This document shows, piece by piece, positions 19,102-28,338 of a DNA stretch of 64,000 nucleotides. The stretch covers positions 41,850 through 105,849 of the forward strand of contig JACJXS010000016.1 in assembly GCA_020636545.1 (NCBI GenBank). Reading direction: 5' to 3'. Within the stretch, counting starts at the first letter, position 1, and each line of letters starts with the position of its first letter. The position numbers and the translations under genes are program-made. The notes beneath the pieces are model-generated. The model was not told the DNA's origin. It saw nothing but the letters and a program-made list of their open reading frames with translations, and did no database searches. The DNA comes from Chitinophagales bacterium. GTDB lineage: Bacteria; Bacteroidota; Bacteroidia; Chitinophagales; JADIYW01.

Positions 19102-19184
19102 GGGCAGTTACCAGAGTGGCCAAATGGGGCAGACTGTAAATCTGCTGGTTTTTACCTTCGGTGGTTCGAATCCATCACTGCCCA
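19102..19184 (+). tRNA. tRNA-Tyr (anticodon GTA)
   Basis: 83-nt class II tRNA with a long variable arm. Acceptor GGGCAGT/ACTGCCC pairs perfectly; anticodon stem GCAGA/TCTGC with loop CTGTAAA gives GTA. T arm GTGGTTCGAATCCAT is present. CCA is not encoded. Confidence 0.95.
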
Positions 19185-19229
19185 CTAAAAAAAGTGTAGT
19201 TCTTTAATTTGATTAAAGATTAATGTATT

Positions 19230-19302
19230 GCGGAAGTAGCTCAGTTGGTAGAGCATCAGCCTTCCAAGCTGAGGGTCGCGGGTTCGAGTCTCGTCTTCCG
19301 CT
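19230..19302 (+). tRNA. tRNA-Gly (anticodon TCC)
   Basis: 73-nt cloverleaf. Acceptor GCGGAAG/CTTCCGC pairs perfectly; anticodon stem TCAGC/GCTGA with loop CTTCCAA gives TCC. CCA is not encoded. Confidence 0.95.
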
Positions 19303-19357
19303 CTAAAAAGATCCAATAGTGTTGAGTAACAATTTTGTTACACAAATGCACTTTCTT

Positions 19358-19429
<72 letters not shown>

Positions 19430-19481
19430 CATATAAATGAAATTATTTATTATTAATAAACTATTTTAAAAAAGTAACAAA

Positions 19482-20669
19482 ATGGCTAAAGAAAAATTTG
19501 TAAAAGATAAACCACACGTAAACGTAGGTACTATCGGACACGTTGACCATGGTAAAACTACTTTAACGGCTGCTATTACAAACGTATTAGCAAATAAGGG
19601 TTTTGCAGAAAAAAGAGATTACGATTCAATTGACGTAGCTCCAGAAGAAAAAGAGCGTGGTATTACTATTAATACATCACACGTAGAATATCAAACAGAA
19701 AACAGACACTATGCACACGTTGACTGTCCTGGTCACGCTGACTATGTGAAGAACATGGTTACAGGTGCTGCCCAAATGGACGGAGCGATTTTAGTGTGTG
19801 CTGCAACTGACGGACCAATGCCTCAGACACGTGAGCACATCTTATTAGCTGGTCAGGTAGGTGTTCCTAAGATGGTAGTTTTCTTAAATAAAGTGGATTT
19901 AGTAGATGATCCAGAATTATTAGAGTTAGTTGAAATGGAAGTTAGAGATTTATTAAACTTCTATAAATTTGATGGTGATAATACGCCTATTATTAAAGGT
20001 TCAGCTTTAAAAGCTTTACAAGACGAGCCAGAAGGTGTTAAGGCTATCGAAGAATTAATGGCTGCTGTAGATACATGGATTCCATTACCTCCACGTCCAG
20101 TTGATCAACCATTCTTATTACCTGTTGAAGACGTTTTCTCTATCACAGGTCGTGGTACAGTTGCAACTGGTCGTATTGAAAGAGGTGTAATTAAAGTAGG
20201 TGAGCCAGTTGAAATTGTTGGTCTTCAAGAAAAACCAATGACTTCTACATGTACTGGAGTTGAGATGTTCCGTAAATTATTAGATTCAGGTGAAGCGGGT
20301 GATAACGTAGGTTTATTATTACGTGGTATCGATAAAACAGATATTAAGAGAGGTCAAGTAATCTGTAAACCAGGTTCTATAACACCACACACACAATTCA
20401 AAGCTGAAATTTATGTATTAAGCAAAGAAGAAGGTGGTCGTCATACACCATTCTTTAACAAATATCGTCCTCAATTCTATATGAGAACGACAGATGTTAC
20501 AGGTGAGGTTTCACTTCCAGAAGGTGTTGAAATGGTTATGCCAGGTGATAACGTTACAATTACTGTTAATTTAATTTATCCAGTTGCAATTGAGAAAGGA
20601 TTGAAGTTTGCTATCCGTGAAGGTGGTAGAACTGTTGGTGCTGGTCAGGTAACTGAAATTATAAAATAA
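19482..20669 (+). CDS. tuf: elongation factor Tu
   Basis: GTPase that delivers aminoacyl-tRNA to the ribosome. All G motifs are present: GHVDHGKTTL, RGITINTSH, DCPGHADY and NKVDL. Domains 2 and 3 follow, including RGTVATGRIERG. Length 395 is standard. Codons are strongly biased, as expected for high expression. It follows four tRNA genes and precedes tRNA-Trp and secE, the usual order in this phylum. Confidence 0.99.
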   Translation: MAKEKFVKDKPHVNVGTIGHVDHGKTTLTAAITNVLANKGFAEKRDYDSIDVAPEEKERGITINTSHVEYQTENRHYAHVDCPGHADYVKNMVTGAAQMDGAILVCAATDGPMPQTREHILLAGQVGVPKMVVFLNKVDLVDDPELLELVEMEVRDLLNFYKFDGDNTPIIKGSALKALQDEPEGVKAIEELMAAVDTWIPLPPRPVDQPFLLPVEDVFSITGRGTVATGRIERGVIKVGEPVEIVGLQEKPMTSTCTGVEMFRKLLDSGEAGDNVGLLLRGIDKTDIKRGQVICKPGSITPHTQFKAEIYVLSKEEGGRHTPFFNKYRPQFYMRTTDVTGEVSLPEGVEMVMPGDNVTITVNLIYPVAIEKGLKFAIREGGRTVGAGQVTEIIK

Positions 20670-20683
20670 TGCATACCGTCGTT

Positions 20684-20715
20684 AGTCATTAGTCATCTAA
20701 TGACTAATGACTTTT
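20684..20715 (+). terminator. intrinsic terminator or processing hairpin after tuf
   Basis: A perfect 13-bp inverted repeat (20684-20696 and 20700-20712) with a 3-nt loop CTA is followed by TTTT at 20712-20715. It lies between the tuf stop and tRNA-Trp and may end part of the tuf transcript. Confidence 0.7.
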
Positions 20716-20717
20716 AG

Positions 20718-20791
20718 ACGGGCATAGTTCAATGGTAGAATAGCGGTCTCCAAAACCGTTGATCAGGGTTCGAGTCCTTGTGCCCGTGCCA
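20718..20791 (+). tRNA. tRNA-Trp (anticodon CCA)
   Basis: Acceptor ACGGGCA/TGCCCGT pairs perfectly, discriminator G at 20788, then a genomically encoded CCA at 20789-20791. Anticodon loop CTCCAAA gives CCA. It lies 15 bp before secE. It is the only one of the five tRNAs here followed by CCA in the DNA. Confidence 0.94.
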
Positions 20792-20806
20792 AAAAAAATA
20801 AAGTGA

Positions 20807-21004
20807 ATGGAAAAATTAATTGAATTTATAAAAGCATCTTACGATGAGTTAATGAACAAAGTTACTTGGTCTAATGCTAATGAGCTAAGATCAAATACTA
20901 TTATTGTTTTAGTTGGCTCAGTAGTGATTGCTTTTTTAATTTTATTAATGGATAAGGTTTCTATGGTTGCATTGAGTGATGTGATTTATAAAATTATTGG
21001 ATAA
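20807..21004 (+). CDS. secE: preprotein translocase subunit SecE
   Basis: Short 65-residue form with a single C-terminal transmembrane helix (about residues 33-58) preceded by the amphipathic ELMNKVTWSNANEL segment, the conserved SecE surface helix that clamps SecY. Its end slightly precedes the nusG start, and the secE-nusG-rplK order is universal. Confidence 0.95.
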   Translation: MEKLIEFIKASYDELMNKVTWSNANELRSNTIIVLVGSVVIAFLILLMDKVSMVALSDVIYKIIG

Positions 21005-21023
21005 TCGTAAACTCCCTAATAAG

Positions 21024-21569
21024 ATGGCTGAAGATAAAAATTGGTATGTATTGAGAGTGGTAAGTGGCAAAGAAAAAATGCTACGAGATTATATTGAAAA
21101 AGAAGTTAGAATTTATAAATGGGAACATATCGTTACCCAAATAGTTGTTCCTACTGAAAAAGTTTATAAATTAAAAGCAGGTAAAAAAGTTATTCATGAA
21201 AAAAACTTTTTCCCTGGTTACATTATGATTGAAGCTGAAACTAAAAAATTTAGTGGAGAAATTATCCAACATATTCAAAATATGACGAATGTGATTTCTT
21301 TTATTGAAAGAAGCAAACCTATTCCTTTAAAGAAATCAGAAGTAAACAGAATTTTAGGAAAAGTTGATGAAATAGAAGAGGTTGGAGCTACAACAAACGA
21401 ACCTTTCTTGGTTGGAGAATCTGTTAAAGTAGTTGATGGACCTTTTAATGATTTTGTTGGTACAGTTGAAGAGGTAATTGAAGATAAAAAGAAATTAAAA
21501 GTTACCGTAAAAATATTTGGAAGAAAAACTCCTGTGGAGTTAAATTTTATGCAAGTAGAAAAAATATAA
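21024..21569 (+). CDS. nusG: transcription termination/antitermination protein NusG
   Basis: Binds RNA polymerase and links it to Rho or ribosomes. The N-terminal NGN domain is seen as WYVLRVVSGKEKML and FFPGYIMIEAE; the C-terminal KOW domain as VGESVKVVDGPFNDFVGTVEEV. I use the ATG at 21024, giving 181 residues with the usual MAEDKNWYVL start; the frame is open 27 bp further upstream into secE. Confidence 0.96.
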   Translation: MAEDKNWYVLRVVSGKEKMLRDYIEKEVRIYKWEHIVTQIVVPTEKVYKLKAGKKVIHEKNFFPGYIMIEAETKKFSGEIIQHIQNMTNVISFIERSKPIPLKKSEVNRILGKVDEIEEVGATTNEPFLVGESVKVVDGPFNDFVGTVEEVIEDKKKLKVTVKIFGRKTPVELNFMQVEKI

Positions 21570-21572
21570 GAA

Positions 21573-22016
21573 ATGGCAAAGGAAATAGAAACTTTTATAA
21601 AGTTACAAGTTAAAGGAGCTGCTGCAAATCCAGCACCTCCAATTGGACCTGCTTTAGGTTCTAAAGGTGTTAATATCATGGAGTTCTGTAAGCAGTTTAA
21701 TGCGGCTACTCAAGATAAACCTGGTAAAATATTACCGGTATTAATTACCGTATATAAAGATAAATCTTTTACGTTCGTTATTAAAACTCCTCCGGCTTCC
21801 GCTTTATTATTAGAGGCGAGCAAAGCAAAAAAAGGCTCTGCACAACCTAATCGTAATAAAATCGGAGCAGTTTCTTGGGCACAAGTAAAAGAAATAGCAG
21901 AGATCAAAATGCCTGACTTAAATTGCTTTACTGTCGAATCAGCGATGAGAATGGTTGCTGGAACAGCAAGAAGTTTAGGTATCACGGTTGATGGTACTGC
22001 ACCATGGGAAGCATAA
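21573..22016 (+). CDS. rplK: 50S ribosomal protein L11
   Basis: 147-residue L11, with the proline-rich N-terminal domain (AANPAPPIGPALGSKGVNI) and C-terminal rRNA-binding domain (GTARSLGITVDG). It forms the GTPase-associated centre with 23S rRNA and the L10/L12 stalk. It starts 3 bp after the nusG stop. Confidence 0.98.
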   Translation: MAKEIETFIKLQVKGAAANPAPPIGPALGSKGVNIMEFCKQFNAATQDKPGKILPVLITVYKDKSFTFVIKTPPASALLLEASKAKKGSAQPNRNKIGAVSWAQVKEIAEIKMPDLNCFTVESAMRMVAGTARSLGITVDGTAPWEA

Positions 22017-22098
22017 TTTATTAGTTGTTACGCTAAATTATGTTTCGAGAGAGTTACACTTTGGTGTGTTACGTTATTATCTCATTAAAAATTAAAAA

Positions 22099-22794
22099 AT
22101 GAAAGTATCAAAAAACAGAAAAAAGGTTAACGAAAAGTTAGAAAAGGACAAAGTCTATACCTTAGAACAAGCATCTGCTTTAATTAAAGAATTAAACACT
22201 ACAAAATTTAATTCATCTGTAGATTTACACATTAGATTAGGTGTAGATCCTAGAAAACCAGACCAAGCATTGAGAGGAACAGTTAGTTTACCTCATGGTA
22301 CAGGTAGATCTAAAACTGTATTAGTTTTGTGTCCTGCTGATAAAGAAGAACAAGCTAAAGCTGCAGGAGCGGACTATTATGGTTTAGATGAATATTTAGA
22401 AAAAATTGCTGGTGGTTGGACAGATGTTGATGTAATTATTGCAACTCCAAGTGTAATGCCTAAATTAGGTCGTTTAGGTAAAATATTAGGTCCTAGAAAC
22501 TTAATGCCTAATCCTAAATCAGGAACAGTTACTGAAAATGTAGGTGATGCAGTTACAGAAGTTAAAAAAGGTAAGATTGCTTTTAAAATAGATAAGTTTG
22601 GTATCATCCATACTTCAGTTGGAAGAATTTCTTTTGAACCAAATCAAATTTTTGATAATGCTAAAGAAATGATGACAACGATTTCAAAGATGAAACCATC
22701 TTCTGCAAAAGGAATCTACTTCAAAAGTATCTATTTAGCAACGACTATGAGTCCTGCTCTACAAATTGATGTAAAGAGTGTACCTGGAATTTAA
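22099..22794 (+). CDS. rplA: 50S ribosomal protein L1
   Basis: 231-residue L1, part of the mobile L1 stalk that moves deacylated tRNA through the E site. Signatures include GVDPRKPDQALRGTVSLPHG and the family motif near the C-terminal third. It lies 82 bp after rplK; that spacer holds two TGTTACG repeats but no clear L1-type autoregulatory loop that I can fold by eye. Confidence 0.98.
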   Translation: MKVSKNRKKVNEKLEKDKVYTLEQASALIKELNTTKFNSSVDLHIRLGVDPRKPDQALRGTVSLPHGTGRSKTVLVLCPADKEEQAKAAGADYYGLDEYLEKIAGGWTDVDVIIATPSVMPKLGRLGKILGPRNLMPNPKSGTVTENVGDAVTEVKKGKIAFKIDKFGIIHTSVGRISFEPNQIFDNAKEMMTTISKMKPSSAKGIYFKSIYLATTMSPALQIDVKSVPGI

Positions 22795-22818
22795 TCTTAA
22801 CAGCTAAAAAAAAGGAAA

Positions 22819-23340
22819 ATGACAAGAGCTGAGAAACAAGCAACGATAGATCAACTTAAAAATACTTTTGAGAATAGTGAATATTTTTATTTAACAGATA
22901 CTTCAGGATTGAATGTTGAAGATTTTGGTAAATTAAGAAGAATTTGCTTCGAAAAAGGAATTACTATTCAAGTTGCAAAAAACACATTTATCAGAAAAGC
23001 CTTAGATAGCTGTGGCAAATTATCAAATGAAATAGAACCAGCTTTGCATGGTACTACTGCTTTGATGATTAGCGAAACAGGAAATCTTCCGGCAAAAGTA
23101 ATCAAAGAGTTTAGAGGTGATAAAGAAAAACCAGCACTTAAAGCAGCTTATATTGATTCCGCCATTTTCTCTGGCGATAATCAATTAGCAGCATTGGTTG
23201 CTCTAAAATCTAAAAACGAATTAATTGGTGATGTAATTGGATTATTACAATCTCCAGCTAAGAATGTAATTTCTGCTTTAAAATCAAGCGGACAAACAAT
23301 TGCAGGATTAGTAAAAACATTAGAAGAAAGAAATAATTAA
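22819..23340 (+). CDS. rplJ: 50S ribosomal protein L10
   Basis: 173-residue L10, the base of the L7/L12 stalk. The N-terminal rRNA-binding domain and C-terminal helix for L12 dimers (SALKSSGQTIAGLVKTLEE) are present. Only 24 bp separate it from rplA, so the long L10 leader that controls rplJ in E. coli is not present here. Confidence 0.97.
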   Translation: MTRAEKQATIDQLKNTFENSEYFYLTDTSGLNVEDFGKLRRICFEKGITIQVAKNTFIRKALDSCGKLSNEIEPALHGTTALMISETGNLPAKVIKEFRGDKEKPALKAAYIDSAIFSGDNQLAALVALKSKNELIGDVIGLLQSPAKNVISALKSSGQTIAGLVKTLEERNN

Positions 23341-23367
23341 TTAGTAAACTTTTTAAATTTAATTAAA

Positions 23368-23745
23368 ATGGCTGATATAAAAGCATTAGCAGAACAACTA
23401 GTAAACTTAACAGTTAAAGAAGTAAATGAACTTGCAGAAGTTCTAAAGTCTGAGTATGGCATTGAGCCAGCAGCAGCAGCAGTTGCAGTAGCAGCTCCAG
23501 CAGCAGGTGGTGGTGCAGCAGCAGCTGAAGAGAAAACATCTTTTGATGTAATCTTAAAAGATGGTGGTGCTCAAAAATTAGGCGTAGTAAAAGTAGTTAA
23601 AGAATTAACTGGCTTAGGGTTAAAAGAAGCTAAAGAATTAGTTGACGGTGCTCCTAAAGCAATCAAAGAAGGTGTTTCTAAAGATGAGGCTGAATCATTA
23701 AAAGCTAAATTGGAAGAAGCTGGAGCAAGTGTTGAGTTAAAATAA
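23368..23745 (+). CDS. rplL: 50S ribosomal protein L7/L12
   Basis: 125-residue stalk protein. An N-terminal dimerisation helix, an alanine/glycine-rich hinge (about residues 32-52) and the C-terminal domain (EKTSFDVILKDGGAQKLGVV, GLGLKEAKELVDGAPKAIKEG) are all recognised. It recruits translational GTPases. Confidence 0.98.
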   Translation: MADIKALAEQLVNLTVKEVNELAEVLKSEYGIEPAAAAVAVAAPAAGGGAAAAEEKTSFDVILKDGGAQKLGVVKVVKELTGLGLKEAKELVDGAPKAIKEGVSKDEAESLKAKLEEAGASVELK

Positions 23746-23768
23746 TTAGCTCTATGAATATATGTGTC

Positions 23769-23818
23769 TGGCAGTCTTTGTACTGCCATGACGCATTTTG
23801 TATTGAAATGCATTTTTG
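23769..23818 (+). promoter_or_regulatory. rplL-rpoB spacer: hairpin plus terminator-like stem (attenuator)
   Basis: A 7-bp stem TGGCAGT/ACTGCCA (23769-23788) is followed by a second stem GCATTT/AAATGC (23793-23798 with 23806-23811) leading into a T-run (23813-23817). The second has the shape of a weak intrinsic terminator. An attenuator between rplL and rpoB is established in E. coli, where it lowers polymerase relative to stalk protein; the same role here is inference. Confidence 0.55.
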
Positions 23819-23832
23819 TTAATTTATCTTTG
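23803..23832 (+). promoter_or_regulatory. putative internal promoter for rpoB
   Basis: TTG at 23803-23805, a 19-bp spacer, then TATCTTTG at 23825-23832, an excellent match to the Bacteroidota pattern TTG-N19-TAnnTTTG. The rpoB ATG is at 23839, so a transcript starting the usual distance downstream would have almost no leader. It overlaps the terminator-like stem. Confidence 0.5.
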
Positions 23833-23838
23833 TAATAC

Positions 23839-26800
23839 ATGTCTAAATCAAATTCAAAAAATCTTACTTCATCAGGAAGAGTTAACTTTGGTAAAATTAA
23901 TAACCAATACGACTTTCCAAACTTATTGGACATTCAAGTAAAATCTTACAAGGATTTTCTTCAACTTGAAACCACTGCTGATAATAGAAAAGATGAAGGT
24001 CTTTATAATGTATTTGCAGAAAACTTCCCAATAAACGACATTAGAAATATTTTCTTATTGGAGTTTTTGGATTACTATGTAGATCCACCTCGTTACTCTA
24101 TTGAAGAGTGTATTGAAAGAGGTTTAACTTATAGTGTACCTTTGAAAGCTAAATTAAGACTTTCATGTAATGATGAAGAGCATATAGATTTTCAAACTAT
24201 CGTTCAGGATGTGTTTTTGGGTAATATCCCATACATGACTGATAAAGGTACTTTTATAATTAACGGTGCAGAAAGAGTTGTTGTTTCTCAATTACACCGT
24301 TCTCCAGGTGTTTTCTTTGGAATGAGTTTTCATCCAAATGGCACAAAAATTTATTCAGCAAGAGTCATTCCTTTTAAAGGTGCTTGGATGGAATTTGCAA
24401 CAGATATCAATAATGTGATGTATGCATATATTGATAGAAAGAAAAAGTTCCCAGTTACGACTTTGCTTAGAGCAATTGGTTTTGATACAGATAAGGATAT
24501 TTTAAATCTTTTTGGTTTATCTGATGAAATTCAAGTAAACAAAAAGAATTTAGAAAAAAATATTGGTAGAAAATTAGTAGCACGTGTTCTTAAATCTTGG
24601 ATGGAAGACTTTGTTGATGAAGATACTGGAGAAGTTGTTTCTATCGAAAGAAATGAGATTATCTTAGAGCGTGATACAATTTTAGATGAGAAAAATATTA
24701 ATCTAATTTTAGAAACTGATGTTAAAACAATAATCTTAGAAAAAGAAAATATTGACGAAGATTATTCTATCATTTTCAATACTTTGCAAAAAGATACCTC
24801 AAATTCTGAATTAGAAGCATTACAACATATCTACAAACAATTAAGAGGTACTGAACCACCTGATGATGATACTGCAAGAGGAATTATCGAAAAATTATTC
24901 TTCTCTGATAAACGTTATGACTTAGGTTTTGTGGGTCGTTATAAGATTAATAAAAAATTAGATTTAGATATTAAAGATGATACGATTATCTTAACAAAAG
25001 AGGACATCGTTTCTATTGTTAAATATTTAATTCAATTAATTAATCAAAAAGCAGAGATTGATGATATTGACCACTTAAGTAATAGAAGAGTAAGAACAGT
25101 TGGAGAACAATTATACGCTCAATTTGGTGTTGGTTTAGCTCGTATGGCGAGAACTATCCGTGAACGTATGAACGTGAGAGATAATGAAGTGTTTACGCCA
25201 ATTGACTTAATTAATGCAAGAACTTTATCTTCTGTGATTAATTCATTCTTTGGAACATCTCAATTATCACAATTCTTAGACCAAACCAATCCACTAGCTG
25301 AAATTACACACAAACGTCGTATTTCTGCATTAGGACCTGGTGGTTTATCAAGAGAGAGAGCTGGTTTTGAAGTGCGTGACGTACACTATTCTCACTATGG
25401 TCGTTTGTGTACAATTGAAACGCCAGAAGGACCAAATATTGGTTTGATTTCTACACTTTGTGTTCACGCAAAAGTGAATGAAATGGGCTTTATTGAAACG
25501 CCTTATAGAAGAGTGAAAGATGGAAAACTTTTAAATAAAGTAGAATTCTTAACGGCAGAGGAGGAAGATATTAATATGATTGCTCAGTCTAATGTTACAG
25601 TAAGTGATAAAGGCGAGTTAGTTGATGAAAAAATTAGATGTCGTTTCCAAGATGATTTTCCTGTTATTGATAGAAATGAAGATGAATTCAATACGATTAA
25701 TTATATGGACGTTGCTCCTAACCAAATCGTGGGTGTTTCTGCATCTTTAATTCCATTCTTAGAAAATGATGATGCTAACCGTGCTTTGATGGGTTCAAAC
25801 ATGCAACGTCAAGCAGTTCCATTAATGAGAACGGAATCCCCAATTGTTGGAACAGGAATTGAAGCAAAAGTTGCACACGATTCAAGAGTTTTAGTGAATG
25901 CTGAACGTTCAGGGGTGGTTGAATATGTTGATGCTAACGAAATCAGAATCAGATATGACAGAACGGACAATGAACGTTTAGTAAGCTTTGATGAAGATGT
26001 AAAAGTTTATAAATTAACTAAGTTTGCAAGAACGAACCAAGCAACTTGTATCAACCTGATTCCAATTGTTAGAAAAGGGGATAAGATTAAAGCAGGACAA
26101 GTACTTTGTGAAGGTTATGCGACACAAAATGGAGAATTAGCTTTAGGTAAGAACTTATTAGTTTCTTTCATGCCTTGGAAAGGTTATAACTATGAAGATG
26201 CGATTGTAATCAATGAAAAAGTTGTAAGAGAAGATATTTTTACATCTATACATGTGGAAGAATATGAATTAGATGTTAGAGATACAAAATTAGGTGAAGA
26301 AGAATTTACAAATGATATTCCAAATATAAGTGAAGATATTACACGCAATTTAGATGAAAATGGCATCATTAGAGTAGGTGCAAAAATCAAAGAAGGCGAT
26401 ATCTTAATTGGTAAAATTACACCAAAAGGCGAGTCTGATCCAACACCTGAAGAGAAATTATTAAGAGCAATCTTTGGTGATAAAGCGGGTGATGTTAAAG
26501 ATGCATCTTACAAAGCTCCACCATCAACTGAAGGCGTAGTTATCAATACAAAATTATTCCAAAAAGCTCGCAAAGATAAAAACTCTAAAATTAGAGAGAA
26601 AGCTGAGTTAGAAAAAGCCGAAAAAGTACATATTCAAAACTTAGAAGAAATTAAACGAGTATTGGTTGATAAATTAATGACTTTATTAGGTGGAAAAACT
26701 ACTAATGGCATTAAGAATATCTTTGGTGAGGAAGCAGTTCCTAAGGGTACTAAATTTACTGAAAAATTATTTGGTAGCTTGAATTATCAAAACATAGATA

Positions 26801-27669
26801 CTTCTTCTTGGACTAAAGAAGATGAAACAAATGATTTAATCAAGCGTTTAGTGCATAACTACTTAATCAAACACAACGAAGAAAAAGGTCGTTTCTTGAG
26901 AGATAAATATGCTATTACGGTGGGTGATGAGTTACCAGCTGGAGTATTAAAATTAGCAAAAGTTTATGTTGCTCAAAAACGTAAATTGAAAGTAGGAGAT
27001 AAGATGGCAGGTCGTCATGGAAACAAAGGTATTGTTGCTAAAATTGTAAGACAAGAAGATATGCCTTTCTTAGAAGACGGAACGCCTGTTGATATTGTGT
27101 TGAATCCATTAGGTGTACCTTCTCGTATGAATATCGGACAGATTTATGAAACTGTATTAGGTTGGGCAGGTAAGCAATTAGGTATCAAATTTGCAACGCC
27201 AATTTTTGATGGTGCATCTGTTGAAGATATTGAAGATTTTGTTACTGAAGCTGGTTTGCCAAAATTAGGACATGCTTATTTATATGATGGAGAAACTGGC
27301 GACCGTTTTGATCAAAGATCAACTGTTGGGGTTATCTATATGATTAAATTAGCACACATGGTTGATGATAAAATGCATGCTCGTTCAATCGGACCTTACT
27401 CATTGATTACACAACAACCATTAGGTGGTAAAGCACAATTTGGTGGTCAGCGTTTAGGTGAGATGGAGGTTTGGGCATTAGAAGCTTATGGAGCATCAAA
27501 TATCTTACAAGAATTATTGACAATTAAATCTGATGATATACAAGGAAGAGCAAAAGCTTATGAAGCTATTGTAAAAGGAGATAACTTGCCAGAAGCGGGT
27601 GTTCCTGAATCTTTCAATGTATTAGTACATGAATTAAGAGGTCTTGCTTTAGATTTAGATTTTGAATAA
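23839..27669 (+). CDS. rpoB: DNA-directed RNA polymerase subunit beta
   Basis: Catalytic beta subunit, 1276 residues. Recognisable blocks include the rifampicin-region sequence FFGTSQLSQFLDQTNPLAEITHKRR, the SALGPGGLSRERAGFEVRD fork region, the lineage insert containing ELEKAEKVHIQNLEE, and the C-terminal KAQFGGQRLGEMEVWALEAYGA. No inteins or frameshifts. In nearly all bacteria rpoC follows directly; here rpoB is followed by a strong terminator and a convergent gene, so rpoC must lie elsewhere. Confidence 0.99.
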   Translation: MSKSNSKNLTSSGRVNFGKINNQYDFPNLLDIQVKSYKDFLQLETTADNRKDEGLYNVFAENFPINDIRNIFLLEFLDYYVDPPRYSIEECIERGLTYSVPLKAKLRLSCNDEEHIDFQTIVQDVFLGNIPYMTDKGTFIINGAERVVVSQLHRSPGVFFGMSFHPNGTKIYSARVIPFKGAWMEFATDINNVMYAYIDRKKKFPVTTLLRAIGFDTDKDILNLFGLSDEIQVNKKNLEKNIGRKLVARVLKSWMEDFVDEDTGEVVSIERNEIILERDTILDEKNINLILETDVKTIILEKENIDEDYSIIFNTLQKDTSNSELEALQHIYKQLRGTEPPDDDTARGIIEKLFFSDKRYDLGFVGRYKINKKLDLDIKDDTIILTKEDIVSIVKYLIQLINQKAEIDDIDHLSNRRVRTVGEQLYAQFGVGLARMARTIRERMNVRDNEVFTPIDLINARTLSSVINSFFGTSQLSQFLDQTNPLAEITHKRRISALGPGGLSRERAGFEVRDVHYSHYGRLCTIETPEGPNIGLISTLCVHAKVNEMGFIETPYRRVKDGKLLNKVEFLTAEEEDINMIAQSNVTVSDKGELVDEKIRCRFQDDFPVIDRNEDEFNTINYMDVAPNQIVGVSASLIPFLENDDANRALMGSNMQRQAVPLMRTESPIVGTGIEAKVAHDSRVLVNAERSGVVEYVDANEIRIRYDRTDNERLVSFDEDVKVYKLTKFARTNQATCINLIPIVRKGDKIKAGQVLCEGYATQNGELALGKNLLVSFMPWKGYNYEDAIVINEKVVREDIFTSIHVEEYELDVRDTKLGEEEFTNDIPNISEDITRNLDENGIIRVGAKIKEGDILIGKITPKGESDPTPEEKLLRAIFGDKAGDVKDASYKAPPSTEGVVINTKLFQKARKDKNSKIREKAELEKAEKVHIQNLEEIKRVLVDKLMTLLGGKTTNGIKNIFGEEAVPKGTKFTEKLFGSLNYQNIDTSSWTKEDETNDLIKRLVHNYLIKHNEEKGRFLRDKYAITVGDELPAGVLKLAKVYVAQKRKLKVGDKMAGRHGNKGIVAKIVRQEDMPFLEDGTPVDIVLNPLGVPSRMNIGQIYETVLGWAGKQLGIKFATPIFDGASVEDIEDFVTEAGLPKLGHAYLYDGETGDRFDQRSTVGVIYMIKLAHMVDDKMHARSIGPYSLITQQPLGGKAQFGGQRLGEMEVWALEAYGASNILQELLTIKSDDIQGRAKAYEAIVKGDNLPEAGVPESFNVLVHELRGLALDLDFE

Positions 27670-27690
27670 AATCTAAGGTATTCATAAATA

Positions 27691-27720
27691 AAAATGTTCC
27701 GCAATTGCGGAACATTTTTA
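27691..27720. terminator. bidirectional intrinsic terminator after rpoB
   Basis: A perfect palindrome at 27691-27718 (arms of 12-14 bp around AATT, with AAAATGTTCCGC in the left arm), flanked by A-run on one side and T-run on the other. It can end both rpoB and the convergent ABC gene, whose stop codon lies at 27718. Confidence 0.85.
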
Positions 27721-28335
27721 TTTATAGTCTAAAACATTAATTTGATGTGTACAAAAGTTGTATTCACGTTCTTGATTTGAACCAATTAGCACTATTCGGT
27801 CTTGCATATATTTTTGTACTAAATTCAAATACCATTGTGTTGCTTTTTCATCTAAATTAGAACTTGGTTCATCTAAAATTAGAACTTCAGTTTTTGAAAG
27901 TATTGCCAAAGCTAATTTTACACGTTGTTTCATGCCAGAAGAAAAATGCTTGATATATTTATTTCTATGCTTTTGCAATTCTATTATATCCAGAAAATGC
28001 AGTAAGTCTTTACAATACATAGCATGTAATTTGGAATGAAATATATACATCTCTTCTAAGCTCATTTCTTCTAAAATAGAAATATAAGGTGCTGTAAAAG
28101 CAATATTTTTATTGATTAAAAAGTCTGAAGGTGTTATATTATTATCTATTGAATACGTTATTTTCCCTTGAGTAGGCACAATACCATTTGCAATTATTTT
28201 CAATAAAGTAGATTTTCCACTTCCATTTGGGCCAATTACAGCATATTGATTATTTGTAATTAATTCTAAATTTACTTTTTTTAGAATCCATTCTAAACCA
28301 TAACGCTTGCTAATATCTTGAAGGCTTATAGTCAT
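27718..28335 (-). CDS. ABC transporter ATP-binding protein
   Basis: Single nucleotide-binding domain of 205 residues: Walker A GPNGSGKST, signature HFSSGMKQR, Walker B VLILDEPSSNLDE. No permease gene is adjacent, so its membrane partner is elsewhere or unknown. It is short and resembles the CcmA/gliding-type small ATPases, but I would not assign a substrate. The nitroreductase gene ends 3 bp upstream on the same strand, so the two form an operon. Confidence 0.88.
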   Translation of the reverse strand: MTISLQDISKRYGLEWILKKVNLELITNNQYAVIGPNGSGKSTLLKIIANGIVPTQGKITYSIDNNITPSDFLINKNIAFTAPYISILEEMSLEEMYIFHSKLHAMYCKDLLHFLDIIELQKHRNKYIKHFSSGMKQRVKLALAILSKTEVLILDEPSSNLDEKATQWYLNLVQKYMQDRIVLIGSNQEREYNFCTHQINVLDYK

Positions 28336-28338
28336 TTA

